A stretch of DNA of 64,000 nucleotides from Triglochin maritima (taxonomy: Eukaryota > Streptophyta > Magnoliopsida > Alismatales > Juncaginaceae), in contig OY821787.1 in assembly GCA_963682175.1 (NCBI GenBank), forward strand, positions 24,530,501-24,594,500. Reading direction: 5' to 3'. Positions 22,255 to 34,227 of this stretch are shown in pieces (positions within the stretch are counted from its first letter, which is position 1; each line of letters starts with the position of its first letter). The notes under the pieces are model-generated. The model made no database searches and was not told where the DNA came from. It saw only the letters and a list, made by a program, of their open reading frames with translations. Both the position numbers and the translations under genes were made by a program.

Positions 22255-22746
22255 CTGGTGAGTCGGAACGAGGTCAAGAACCTCGTTAGGCATGTCCGAC
22301 TCACCAGGCAAACAAAAAGTGGGTCTCATACCCAAGGTATCCTCTAAGGAACTCCTAGTACCCTCATTAGCAATGTAGTTGTTTGATGTTCCATCATTTC
22401 CAAGATGATCAGGAACAATAGTGAGAGGCAAACTCTCATCAAGTTGTTTGAATTTGAGGGTACTAGGGAGCTCTTGCTCCACCAGAGGTGAGTCCTTAAG
22501 AGGAACAACATGAAGATCATGTAGCTCAAGGGCCAGGGGACAAAAAGATAAGGCACAATCCTATGCCGACGCAAAATGAAATTGGTCCATGTTATTCTCA
22601 ATTTGGATCGAATCCCCCACACTGTGATCGTGAATTGAAACCCCAAGTCCCTCCGACTGACTAGGACTTTGACTCTGAAAGATTGTGCTTTGAATTTGTG
22701 AATGTGGTGGTGGTTTGATATCAAAAGATGAATCCACATTTGACAA
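22255..22746 (-). pseudogene. ORF2 N-terminal part of short Athila-like element
   Basis: Minus-strand frame starting MSNVDSSFDIKPPPH, Ser/Gln/Pro-rich, with one in-frame TAG near 22562 and then an acidic part (SFCPLALELH, SLPLTIVPDHLGNDG). It continues past the solo-LTR insertion into 4648-4443. It corresponds to the ORF2 at 16240-16809. No protease domain lies between it and the Gag-like frame, unlike the gag-pro elements. Confidence 0.5.
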
Positions 22747-22865
22747 GAAATGTTACCCTCCTCACGTTTACTGTATTATTGTGTAATTTGACTCACATAC
22801 ATTTCCATAGTTTGCAGGGAATCGTGATTAGACTTCAACACATTTTGAGTGGTTTCCATGAACGT

Positions 22866-23516
22866 TTAGAGGGCTTGTTCCAAAGAATCAAGTTTGGGGT
22901 CAACTGTGAGGTTCATGTCAGAATTTGGGAAATTGATGGGTTTGGTGGTGATGGGCTGAGAATGAGTCCAATGATTGGTCGTGGGGTGTTGGTAGAATTC
23001 AGGATATTCAGAAGGAGGGTACTGGGGTGGGAGTGATGTATAAGAATTTGAATAAGAATTGTCTCCCCACGAATCCATCCTTCTCGGGTTGTACGCGGAT
23101 GCGTAATGATCATTTTGAGGATTTTGGGAAAACGTATGCCCATACTCAGGCTCTGAGGGAACATAAGGACATTCCCCGCAAACATTACCACTCAACCTAC
23201 AACAGTGACACAGTACGGCTACTGGAGCCACCGGTGCACTCATGTCTTCTACCACATGCATGAAAGAGGACCAAGGTTCTTGTAATGTCTCAGTTTGATG
23301 ACCAACATATGATCCGATGTAACTAGATGGAGATCTAGCAGTCGGTGCCTCTCTCATATCACCCCTATATGAAGCTTGCTCAGTCAGACAATGAAGATTA
23401 TCCCAACCATACGGCTTGTTCGTCTGAGCCACCCCAGGTTGCATGGGTCCGGAGTACCAGTGAGAATTGTCCTGGTCCCAACAATGATATGGGCGGTCGC
23501 CCATGTAACCATCCAT
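22866..23516 (-). CDS. Capsid-less Gag-like protein
   Basis: 216-codon frame starting MDGYMGDRPYH. The N-terminal half is rich in Tyr, Trp, Pro and Gly and matches no capsid domain. Next comes a zinc-knuckle-like CHCCRLSGNVCGEC in which the expected His is Asn, then an Asn/Tyr/Pro-rich tail and NLTVDPKLDSLEQAL. A TAA follows. Downstream, TFMETTQNVLKSNHD in the same frame matches the usual Gag C-terminal helix, so the protein once ran further. A sister copy with an intact CCHC knuckle lies at 58908-59280. I infer an RNA-binding, Gag-derived protein made by a parasitic subfamily. Confidence 0.6.
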   Translation of the reverse strand: MDGYMGDRPYHCWDQDNSHWYSGPMQPGVAQTNKPYGWDNLHCLTEQASYRGDMREAPTARSPSSYIGSYVGHQTETLQEPWSSFMHVVEDMSAPVAPVAVLCHCCRLSGNVCGECPYVPSEPEYGHTFSQNPQNDHYASAYNPRRMDSWGDNSYSNSYTSLPPQYPPSEYPEFYQHPTTNHWTHSQPITTKPINFPNSDMNLTVDPKLDSLEQAL

Positions 23517-24650
23517 CTCGACAAAGAACTCCCGAGTCGATCACTCTCACCACCACGACGCCAAGCTCGCAAAAAATGCTCGACTCAACCCTAAAACGCT
23601 AACAGAGAGTGTAAAGGGGAGGAGACTAAAATGTAGAAGTAGGTGAGAAGAAGATGACTCAGAGGAGAAGGGACGAATCCCAAAAAACTAGCGTGGGTAA
23701 AGGGTGACGGTAGAAGCCTAGTCTAGCAAACACGGCTCAAACAAGCTTAGATTGGCTATGGGTCCTTACAGCTAGACGACGCCTAACTGCGAGGTCACAC
23801 GACCTCAACACACCTCACCTCCCTACGACGAAGACCACACTGCCCAGCAAGTGAGCCAAGATCCGGAGATCTCGTCTTTCCTACTATCGACAAAGTGAGC
23901 GACGCCGATCAGGCTATGACGGTCGTGACCGGCTCACTCTCCTGATGTGTCCAAGTCCTAATGGCCAATGTCTACTTGCTTTTCGATTAAGGCTTTACTT
24001 GAGTGTTCTTTTTGGGGCTAAGGGAGGGGTGATGAAATCCCCCACCTTATCTTTGAAGACTATAGGTGGTGCCCCTTAAGATGTTTTGATCCTTAAACTA
24101 GCAAGCAACTCACCAAGCAAACACTCACCTCACTCTTGTTTCGATGCAAAACCTTACTCACTAATGAATGTCCTAATGCGTGAATGAGTGTTAAGGAATG
24201 CGTACCTCGCTCCACCAATCAATGACAAAAATTAAAACTAAGAGAAGACAATTAACATGCTCAAGTCATTACTAGATGATGCATGACCTAAACATAGCAA
24301 ATGCCTAATCTTTTGCTTTGGGTTTTAGTGTCCAAGTTGATTAAAGGAGGGTTTATTGGTTATTTATTGATCTGGGAGCAAACTATAGGTTCACACATGC
24401 CACATTGGGCTCCCAGATACCTAAAATGTAAATAGAAACAAACACAAGAAAATTGGGGGTGAAAAATATCTCACCAGGCCGCCAAACAGCGGTCTCAGAC
24501 CGCTATTTGGCGGTCTTGAAGGCTTGAAGTGCTCCCAACTTTTTCCTGCTGCTTTCTCTTTGAATCTCAAATGTCCTGAAACATCAAAAAAACTAGAAAC
24601 AAAAAATCAAATCCACTCGAATCGTCCAAACAAGAGTCTGGACTGGCACC
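23517..24650 (-). other. Leader of short minus-strand element
   Basis: Reverse complement of the leader seen at 12744-13717 and 58455-58907, with the same 'gggtgatgaaatcccccacctt' block. Two palindromes lie at 24478-24495 and 24498-24515 (GACCGCTATTTGGCGGTC). No coding frame is seen. Confidence 0.75.
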
Positions 24651-24668
24651 TCCCCGGCAACGGTGCCA
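24651..24668 (-). other. Primer-binding site, minus strand
   Basis: On the minus strand it reads TGGCACCGTTGCCGGGGA, the tRNA-Asp site with one change (GCGCC to GCACC), just inside the LTR. Confidence 0.85.
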
Positions 24669-24676
24669 AAAAAACT

Positions 24677-26030
24677 TGTTGAACATTTTAATTTAAACCG
24701 CAAGTGCACGGCCACGTTGAAGCGGTGGCAAATATGGGTCATCGTCAGGGAGGTGAGCAGCCTCTCTTTTGCATGAAATCAAGTGGTGAAACAATGGAGA
24801 AGAGAGTTGATTATGCTACGCTACACTAGACTACGAAGTATGAAATGCGAAAGAAAGCAACAAACGATTAACTAGAACTAAACTAAGAACGAAAGACGAG
24901 TGCTGGAATTCAGAAATGGAAAACCCCTAAGGGGTGGAGTGAGTGCACACATGCAAAGAGGTTCGTGTTGAACACATTCTTGAAGCAGAAATAAAGGTGG
25001 TGTTATCATGCATAGGAAGTGTCTAGATGTTATGGCAAAACAAATCAATCTATTCACCAACCTAGTTGATTAACATTTACATATACAAGTTGTTTATTTC
25101 AGAACCTAAATAAGCATGAGAGGTGTCTAATCATTTTGGCAAAACTCATCAAGTTATAAATTCTATCCTAAACAAGCAAGCATACATTCATGTTTTATCA
25201 ACACATTGGAAATGAAGCATTCATTCCATTCTCTAATGTATGTATGAACATCTACTCCACCCCCCAAAGGGGATGAAACTACTCACTAGACATTACACTA
25301 ATTATTAAACTAAGCAAGGAAAGCATATTACCTAAGCTACTAAAACTAATGAAAAGAAATTAAACAAAGTAGAGCAAGAAATATGAAACAAACAACATAA
25401 TAAAGAAACTTTTATTAACAAATGAGTCATATTTCAAGTAGCATTCTCCTACGTTAGTGTGTCCTTCAAGGCCTCAATTCTAGTAGGAAGAATAGCCACT
25501 CAAAATATGGAGTGATTACATTAGAAGGTGAAGAGTTCTATTTATAGCCATAGAAAAAGCCACTCCGGGACAATCCCCCGATGTGGGACTAAACAGATAC
25601 CAAAAATAGCCTAAACATCCTTTAATACATGTCCTGGAGAAATCTGAGCTGATCCAGAGTGATATGGACCGCCAATTAGTGGTCCATAAACTTTGGATGG
25701 AGTTGGAATTTGTTGTGGGCTTTTCGTGGTATACTTGATGGTCTTGGATGCATTTACTTGGTTTGTTGGAGCTCCGACCCGAATCGAATTGGTAAAATAC
25801 TCCCCATGATGGTGTGGAGTATTCTGTTTTGCTCTTTGGTCCTTTGGTCTTACGTTCAGGTCCTTCTCCCTTGCATCTTAGTCCCTAGATCTCACAATTC
25901 AGTCATTTTTCCTTGCTTTTGGGTCCTTTTATGCTTCCTCTTCAAACCTATTTAGGTGAAAGATAATGGATATAAGATACAAATATAATGGTTATAAGAT
26001 ACAAATATAACCATGAAATGATGTCAATCA
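24677..26030 (-). repeat. LTR of short minus-strand element
   Basis: 1354 bp. On the minus strand it runs TGATTGACATC to GTTCAACA. It carries a GACCGCCAATTAGTGGTC palindrome (25667-25684), a TATA box ('ggctataaatagaac', about 25541-25556) and the conserved U5 block. A short tandem duplication ('gatacaaatataa') sits near 25976-26012 at its start. Confidence 0.85.
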
Positions 26031-27395
26031 AGAGTGAAGGACGAATTGAATCAAGTCAAGACATGTAATGAAGCTCTTGAAGACATGTAATTTTACCATT
26101 TATTTGATCTTACGAACTTGTGTAAACTTGAGCATACAAGAGTAAAAACATACTAACACACACACTAGATTCCTTGTAGAAGTCACACACCAAATCTCAG
26201 ATCAATTGGACTTCAATAGGTCACCCAAATCTTAACCGGAAAATAACTTACACCAAACCTAGACTGCCTGTGTCAATTGGTCGACCAAAACCTATTTTCT
26301 GTTCGCCGTTTATAACAGATACTCTAAGTGACTTTCCAGTTCAACCGATCGACGTCCTATAACCTTTCGATCGACCATTTCCCATAATTTTCCGATGATC
26401 GTTAACATTGTCGTATTATACAATGATCGTATTCGTATTTTCTACCCAACCCCTAAAATAAATTTGGCCACCGATCGAACGTTGAACTGAAAATGATCAA
26501 CCAGATGAACACAATTCTTGAGCCAAAAAATGCTTGTTATTTTTGGTCGAACGTAACCAAACTTTGTGTTCGACAGATTAACCTTAGACCTGGCAAAAAC
26601 CCCCTGAATGGTTGACCGACCCATTATTTAGTTCGATCGTTCACTTAAGTCATAGCCTAATTGGTTTGACCATTCTCTAGTTCGTTCAAAAATTTCTTTA
26701 TTTTAAAAGAAATTGTCGACTGATCTTCCTTATTCGGTTAACCGTTGTGGGGTGGAATTGCAGAACAACAATTTCTGATTTGTGTATCTTACACACAACT
26801 CACACAATTCTTCCCCAATGTCTATAGCTCTCTAAGAGCTTATAAATAGAGGTCTATACACATTATTTACACAACTCTCATACTTCCAATTGCTCCATAT
26901 ACTAGAGAGACTTCTCCCAAATCTTCAAAGCCCCAAATCCTACACTCAAGTTTAACTTGCACCACTTTGATCCAATTCCAATCATACTCAAAGTGTGCTC
27001 AAGTTAGAGAGTGTGTGATCCACTCAACCTTGTTGTAAAAGAAGGAAAGTCTCGGTGAAAGCCCAAGCCAACTTGTAAAGACTTTGGTGAGAGCGCGAAG
27101 TGTTCCTTCTCCGATTGTGAGAAGAGGAAACCAAGCTTGCGAGGGTGTTCGCAAGGCTTGTTGTGTAATGGTGTTCTCTCCTGGCCCGGCATTGGGAGTG
27201 GATAGTGAAGACGTAGGTGGAGCTCCCGGAGCTTGCAAGAGAGGACGTAGGTGGGAGACCAAACCTCTATAAAACCGTTGTGTTCACTTCTTTGTTTGCA
27301 TTGTTTTCTCTACTTGTTTTTAAATTGTATTCCGCTGCATTTTTAGTAGAGAATTAGGTATTTGATTAGATAAATTAGGGTCATTATGATCCTAT
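26031..27395 (+). repeat. copia-like LTR repeat, copy 2
   Basis: Related to 1-1507 from about 26160 on: same opening block, many GTCGACC-type motifs, a TATA-like 'cttataaatag' near 26840, and the 'gtgaagacgtaggtgg...ccaaacctctataaaa' ending. This copy has about 130 extra bases at its left (gaattgaatcaagtcaagac and on). No PBS, TSD or protein frame is seen. Confidence 0.4.
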
Positions 27396-29090
27396 AGTTG
27401 TTTCAATTCTTATCGTCCAGTCATTTTGGTACACCAAAGCTTGTTCGGTCGACCAAAGGCTGCAAATTTCTAGCCGTTGGAATCAGCCCAACGGTCATCC
27501 AACTTATTATTGGTCTACCGTTGGAAGCATTTTTCCCACTTTTACCCCTCCCATCTTCTATATATTTTGCCATTCTCTCTCAATTCTATCATCCCAAAGC
27601 AAACTTCTTGCATACTTCTCTTTCTCCAAGCCTAAAGCTTCATCTCTTCATCATATTTTTTTCAACTCCTATGGGTCCTAGAAAGATCTTTGCTTCAGCG
27701 AAATGTGTGGAATCTTCAAAGCAACCGACAACAAAGAAAGGAAAGAAACCCCTCCCTCTGGCAAAGAAGTGACTCAACCCCGATATACCATCCTCTTCGG
27801 CAACTCTAGTGAATGAACCTATTGACGAATATCTTCATCCTTTTATTGATAACATTTTCTACAACCAAAAATCAGAGGATCACTACTACTCAATTAGCAA
27901 TGCCAATCCAATTCCATAGCACAAAATGATCACCATGATTTTGAGTCAATAGGTCTTCCCACCTATCTCGGCACTGATCATCTTGGAGATTTCTTTTGCG
28001 ACAAACCTCCTATCCCTTTCTCCACAGAAGCGTGTCGTCAATTCTTTACAAATCTCCTGGAGAATCATCCTCGACATTTATCAAATGGATCTTAAACTCA
28101 AATTAATTGCATCTCCTTTACTCTCACCTCATCTATTCTTTTGGAGATCACCAGACCTCCCAACACCGGAGATGACATTTATAACGTGACTTAGGAGGAG
28201 GTTTGTGGCTCGATGAATCAATTCTTGGAGGTTACCCAACTGGTCATACCTCAAAGTGAAAAGCTCGTAATTCCTCATCTTCCGATCTTCAGTCGAAAAA
28301 ATCCTTTGTCGCTTCATCTCTACCAACATCATTGTGCACAAAGATCATGGCAATGAGCTCAACCAGCAAATGATGAAGTATCTCTTCAATCTTTCCACCA
28401 GTACTTGCACCAATTGGTCATTATTTATCATCAACAAATGTGCAAAATTGCTCGATGGAAGTTACACTTTTTCCCCTTCCCGATGATAATTTCGTAGATC
28501 ATAAATCACTTCAAAGTCCAACTCGACTAGCGGCTCTTCAAATCATCAAAGATCGTCACTGACAAATATACACTCAAACGGATGCGCTCCGGCAAGCAAG
28601 TAAATGAAGACGATGCCGAGGATGACTCGACCAAAAATGGAGATGAGGCCACATAAACCAAGGGTCCACATTGCTCTCCTCCTCCACTCGAAACCGAGGT
28701 TAATCCAAATTGGGATCCTAACTCGACTCGTCGTCCACGACACTAAACTCTCCCTGAATGGTCATCCAGTTCGAATGCTCAATGGAACAAACCCGCGTGG
28801 GCCTATCAAAATGAGAAGCTCTTGGACCAGAATTGCGAAGAGATCCATGAGGTTCATGGGCTAGTGAATCACTATTATCAAGGCATTCAAGAGCTTACTT
28901 CCGATTTACAAGCATTTTAGTTGGTATCATTGAATTCCCTCAACGAAATCAACAACCAAATTGGTGTGGTTGGAGATTCTCATCAAGCATTTCTTGATTC
29001 GTAAAATGAAATCATGGATCTTATTCGGAACATTAACAAGCCCGACAACTAGCACCATCTTTTTGTTTTTTTGCTTTGTCGAACGCATTT
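27396..29090 (+). pseudogene. Degenerate ORF, probably retroelement-associated
   Basis: A plus-strand coding remnant begins near 27671 (MGPRKIFASAKCVESSKQ, Lys-rich) and can be followed through many stops and frame changes: SMNQFLEVTQLVIPQSEKLVI near 28210, NELNQQMMKYLFNLSTSTC near 28350, and a helical C-terminus EIHEVHGLVNHYYQGIQELT then NEINNQIGVVGDSHQAFLDS near 28840-29000. It looks like proteins often found in plant retroelements, but I cannot name the family with confidence. The upstream 27396-27670 has a TATA-like 'ctatatattt'. It is not functional. Confidence 0.4.
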
Positions 29091-29686
29091 TGATTGACAT
29101 CATATCATTCATATATTTGTGTCTTATATCATTTATTCTTAGGCTAAGCAATGCTACGTAATGAGTTTTATGTTTAAGTTTCAGGAATAAATAGGTTTGA
29201 GAAGGAGAGACTCTAAAAGGATAAATGCAAGAAAATGGACTAAGTTGCAAGACTTATGGACTAAGATGCAAGAGAGAGGGACCCGAATGCAAAACCAAAA
29301 GACCAATGAGAAAATAAAGAAACTCCACACCATCATGAGGAGTATTTTGGCAATTGGATTCGGGTCGAAAGCTACACAACTGATTAGGGTGCATCAAACA
29401 TAAAGAAATCAAGCCAGACAACCACACTCCAATACACAACCAAATCGGGTTCATCAAACACAAAGAAATCAAGCCCAAATCAAGCCACCCGAAACCCGAC
29501 CCGATCAAGCCCATTCAAACCGCCAATTGATTGTCCCAGACTGCCAATTGGCGGTCTATTTTGTCCAAATTACACGTTATGCAGTCGGGTGTTGAATTAG
29601 GTTGTATTTAGTCCATTTATGGTATGCGTTTTCGTCTCATACCGGGGGATTGTCCCGGATTACCTTTTTCCATGAGGTAATCAATC
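29091..29686 (+). repeat. Athila-like LTR, 5' part only
   Basis: Starts TGATTGACATC and contains the GACTGCCAATTGGCGGTC palindrome (29539-29556) and the 'gggggattgtcccgg' block, but stops just before the TATA box, where a scrap of the short element's ORF2 follows. Confidence 0.75.
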
Positions 29687-29711
29687 CAAACTCTCCAACC
29701 AACTGGTTGGT
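29687..29711 (-). repeat. Scrap of short-element ORF2
   Basis: 'tccaaactctccaaccaac' plus 'tggttggt' equals 4620-4648 with one change. It precedes an LTR of the same subfamily at the same place, so this is a second copy of the insertion junction. Confidence 0.7.
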
Positions 29712-30749
29712 TGATTGACATCATTTCATGCTCATATTTGTATCTTATATCCATTATCTTACACCTAAGCAATGCTACGTGACGAGTTTTATGTTTAGTT
29801 TTCAGGAATAAAGAGGTTGGACGAGAAGAGCCATGAAAGGACCCAAAAGCAGGAAAAAGGACTTAATTGTGAGACCTAGGGAGTAAGATGCAAGGGAGAA
29901 GGACCTGAACGTAAGACCAAAGGACCTAAGAGCAAAACAGAAAACTCCACACCATCATGGGGAGTATTTTGGCAATTCGATTCGGGTCGGAGCTCCAACA
30001 AGCAAAGTAGATGCATCCAAGACCAACATATACATCAAAAAACGCCCACAACCAAAACCAACTCGATCTGGATCATATAGACCGCCAATTGACGGTCTTG
30101 GACTGTTAATTGGCGGTCCATATTACTCTGAATCCGCTAAGATTTGTGGAGTACGTGTATTATTGTATTTTTAGTCTATTTTTGGTATTGGTTTAGTCCC
30201 ACATCGGGGGATTGTCCCGGATTAGCTTTTTCCATGCTTATAAATAGAACTCTTCACCTTCCATTGTATCCATCTCCCTCTTTGGTGGTCATCTTCCCTG
30301 CTAAGAGTGAAGCCTTGAAGCAAAACTCTGGTGGAGGAAGGGCTACTTGTAATTGAGTGAGTTAATAATAGATGTTTTCCTTTAATTGTGTTGTTTCTCT
30401 CTTAGTTTACTTTCCTTTCATATGCATGCTTGCTTGTTTGTTTTGTTTTATGCTTCTTTAATATTTCTTGCTTGATTAGTGTAGTTTCATTTCAGTATAA
30501 TGTTTTCTTTTGTTAGAGTAGTTAGTTTAAATATGTGTGACTAGTTCCATCCCCATTTGGGGGGTGGAGAAATATGTGATATAATCATATAATGTATTAA
30601 GTGTGTGTTATCTTTATCCCTTGAGCTTTATATGATTTCCATAGCCATCTAATGTGTTTTCACTCTTATCTTTGATATGCTAATGCTCTTGAATGAAGCT
30701 TAACTTATGCTTTGATTAGTGGACCTATTTTATGGGGAATGATAAGGTC
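29712..30749 (+). repeat. Athila-like LTR, 3' end missing
   Basis: Very similar to the solo LTR at 4649 in its first 850 bases (shared 'cgtgacgag', 'aagaggtt', 'gagccatg'). It has two palindromes (30080-30097 and 30101-30118) and a TATA box near 30236. The last part instead resembles the reverse complement of 34600-34830, so it may be a recombinant. It breaks off at about 30749. Confidence 0.75.
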
Positions 30750-31105
30750 TACAAATGATGCATGATCTTGATGGCAATCAGTCTAATGTTTTGCTTTAGA
30801 ATTTAAAGGCCAAGTTGATTAAATGGGGGGAGTGATTGGTTTATTGATTGATTTGGGAGGAATCTACAGGTCCAAACTTGGACTCCCAGACAACTACTAT
30901 ATCATGATCCACAACATGAAGGAAATTTAGGGAAAAAGGAGCTCACCAGGTTACAATCAGCGGTCTTAGCCCGCTAGCTGATGGGGTAGCTTCAAATGCT
31001 CCAAAATTTGTCGTGTCTTCCCTAGTGCACTTTGAACGTCCTGAATAAAACAAAACTAAAACCAAAAGATCAAATCCACTTGAATTGTCCAAACCAGAGT
31101 CACAA
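30750..31105 (-). repeat. Reversed Athila-like leader fragment
   Basis: Reverse complement of the PBS-proximal leader ('cttttggttttagttttg', 'aatttgggaggaatc' type), with a decayed palindrome at about 30958-30990. Minus-strand order (LTR, then leader) fits the LTR on its right. Confidence 0.65.
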
Positions 31106-32149
31106 CACTACATGGCAAACCATGAACGTAGATATCTCACATAATGTTTAGGTTGATCTTAGATTGTCAAGCATGCAATAAGTACCTAGTGTGGCCATTA
31201 GAGCATGAATTAATCCTACATTCAACCTAAATCATTCATGTGAATGAGCACCAAACATGGATCCGTACATAACAAGCCATTTCCATCAAACCATTATAAG
31301 CAACAAGATACACTCTAAAGCTAGCATGAGATAAGTACCTGGTGTGGACATTATCCCATCTAATACAAGTTTAAGCATGCTACGAGAATAGATCTACATT
31401 AAACACATGAAATAACAAAAAAAGAACCCATCACTATCACATAATCTACATCACCTCGCCCCCAAATTGGGTGGATCTACTCTCTACTGTTTAAGCTAAC
31501 AATTGTATTAAGGAAAAAAAACATTCTAATAATTATACTAAGATTAAGAGAATAAAACTAAGCTAAACATGCAAACATTGAAAGAGACAACATTAGAACA
31601 AACTAAGAAAAAATATTTTATTGATATCTCACATTACAACAACATTCTTCTCCCACTTGAGTTTTGCTCCAAGGCTTTACTCCAAGTAGAGAGAATGGCC
31701 ACCAAGCAATGCTTAGATTACAAAGGAGGAAAAAGAGTTCTATTTATAGGCATGAAAAAAAGAAACTGGGGACAATCCCCTGACGTGGGACTAATGAAAC
31801 ATTCTCAGAGTAGACATAAACAACTAACACATATCAATGCGAAACTGGGTCGGATTCGAAGAAAAAATGACCGCTACTTGGCGGTCTTGTGCTACCAATT
31901 GGTGGTCCCTTTGGGCTTTGGGCTTACACCTTCGTACTTACCTCTTGCAGATGGGTCCTTGTGTATGACCGAGAGGTCCATTTTGCTTCATTTAAGTCCT
32001 TTCATCTTATGTTTGAGTCCTTTTTCTCTTCCCTTCTCTTATTTATTATCTAATACCTGAAATATTACAACAAACACTCGAGTAACACAATATTGGGGTA
32101 AAAATAAGAATATATAGCATGAATATGATGCATGGCATGCATCTAATCA
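31106..32149 (-). repeat. LTR, reverse orientation, U5 end decayed
   Basis: On the minus strand it starts TGATTAGATGC, then has the 'actcgagtgtttgttg' block, a palindrome (GACCGCTACTTGGCGGTC, 31869-31886) and a TATA box ('gcctataaatagaactc', about 31736-31752). The left end from 31106 to about 31450 is diverged and no PBS remains. Confidence 0.65.
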
Positions 32150-32516
32150 ACTCACCAGTTACTAGTTCTTGTAGTGTTAAGAACACTAGGTGTAGGTTGT
32201 TTGAGCCCTATTTGTGGTGTGAAATTCTAAACCTTAATCATTAGAAGTCGAGTCTATCTTTGTCCACATCTAAGTCTCTCTTTCCTCTATCCCTCTTCAT
32301 TAGGAAATTCCCGTTCTATTATTTGCATTAATATAAAAAAATTAAAATCCAAACAAAATTGATTTGGAAGATCTTGATATGATTTCCATGTTTTCGAAAA
32401 AAAACCTTTTTTGGATATGTTGAAATCCATTTGGAAACCTTTCAGGAAAGAATTCCAAGAGGAAAGATTTGTTTGAATTATAAAATTTAAACAACTCGCT
32501 TTTGGAAAGTTTTCTT

Positions 32517-34222
32517 CGTAGCATGCAAACTTGGATTCGAGATTCAAGCAATCAGCTTTCACGAGTAGATTCTGATTCAAGTCCTAACTTGGATCTCAAC
32601 TTTTCTAGTGCACTTTTTCTGTCAAACCTTATGGTTGAGATTCCTGAAATGAATGAGGACGTCAGTATAACAAGAGAGTTACTCTCTTGAACCGATGTTG
32701 TCCAACGAGAAGTGCTCAAAACTTGTGCATCGGATTACCGACTGTCGAAGCAATACAATTTGATCTCAAAACTCACTGCATTAGTACGCTGCTGAAATTC
32801 TCCTTAAAGGAAGATCCATATGTTTTCCTTCGAGAATTTGAGGAATGGATCGGGCTGATGAAGTTTCCTGGAGTAAGTGAGGATGTAATTCGTCTGAATT
32901 TCATTCCATTTGCTTTAAAAGATGATTCAAAGAAATGGCTTTATAGTTTAGAAGAAAACTACTTCCAAAATGGAATCAATTTGAATCAATTTTCTTAAAG
33001 AATATTTTTCCAAATCATAAAACTTTGAAAATCCATAATGAAATTTTAATGTTTATCCAAAAGGAAGGAGAAGTTTTATATAAATGTTGGGAGAGATTCA
33101 AGGAAGTTCTTAATCATGTCCTCATCACAGAGTACCTAAGTGGCAACTCTGTCAAATTATGAATGACGGGTTAAACTAGCAGTCACGCACACTGCTTGAG
33201 TCGTTGTGCCAAGGAAGTTTCATAGACAAGGAAGAAGAAGATGCTTGACAATACATAGGAGAGTTCATTGACAATTGTATGAAATGGGAGACTCCACGAG
33301 AACCGATGAGCATTGTAGAAAAAATTGTAACTAATCGTCCTTCGCAACCGAAGCTAAACTCACCACTTTCGCTCGTAGGTTAGAAAATTGTGTTGCAAGG
33401 TTGCACTCCATCTCCACAAATTGCGTCTACCAAGAAATGTGGCTTATCCGGGCATGTTTGAAAGGAATGTGCCTATATTCTTTCTGAGTTTGACCAAGCT
33501 AATGCTATGTTTAATCGTCTTAGAAATGGCAAAACCACCCTAACCTTTCCTTGAGCCAGGGTAATTCCAATAATAATCCCTCAAATTATCATGCGTCACC
33601 CCACAATTTTCAAGCCTGCTCTCTTGACCAAGGTTCCGTTCAATCACAATTGCATCATTCTAATCAAACACCAGGGCCTAACCAAAATATCCAAGATGCT
33701 AGGATATCCTTTGAAAAATAATTCGAAATCATGAATAAAAATATGAATTAATTTATGCAAACCACAAATCAGACCATTAAATGTTTAGAGGTCCAAGTTA
33801 GTCAATTAGCTCAAACCACGAACTAACCTGAAACAAGATCCTTTCCAAGCCAACTTGAACCTAGCCCATGCAACTTTTGTCCAAATCTTCCAAATAACCA
33901 AGGATCGATCAATCAAGTGTAGGAGTCTGCACCTAGACACCAACTTAATGTCGTCACGACACTAAGGACTGAAACTACAAGTGAAAATAATATGAATCCT
34001 CACGAAAAGCCGATTGGGCTGTGCCAACCTGCCATCAACTCCAAGGATTCAAATAGTCAAATGGATGAAGCAGTGAACCACATAAATATTGTCACCACAC
34101 TAAGGTATGGTAGGGTAATAGACAACCAGTTAGACGTTTCAATGACCCAGCTGCATTGACCCAATCTGAATCAATGACTAGGTTAGATAACCAAAATGAA
34201 CCAGAACTTGACAAAGAATGTG
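32517..34222 (+). pseudogene. gag: Gag pseudogene
   Basis: Matches the Gag frame at 45314 in order: MQTWIRDSSNQLSRVDSDSS, VFLREFEEWIGLMK, FIPFALKDDSKKWLYSLEE, a decayed FLKEYFSK part, a knuckle remnant near 33430-33475 (CGLSGHV, KEC), and Asn/Gln-rich repeats. Many frameshifts and stops interrupt it, and the first ATG context is also altered. It is not functional. Confidence 0.8.
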
Positions 34223-34227
34223 TCCAC

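Larger units (their letters stand above)
22255..26030 (-). mobile_element. Short non-autonomous Athila-like element, minus strand, 3' truncated
   Basis: Reading on the minus strand from 26030: LTR (26030-24677), PBS, leader, Gag-like frame, ORF2. Its 3' part is displaced to 4648-4346 by a solo-LTR insertion, and the 3' LTR is missing. It lacks capsid domain, protease and all of pol. The right flank starts agagt, and no matching TSD is available on the other side. Confidence 0.75.

Noticed and set aside
27671..27772. A short Lys-rich host protein (MGPRKIFASAK)
   Set aside because: It is the start of a longer decayed frame with many stops, between retroelement fragments; not treated as a host gene.
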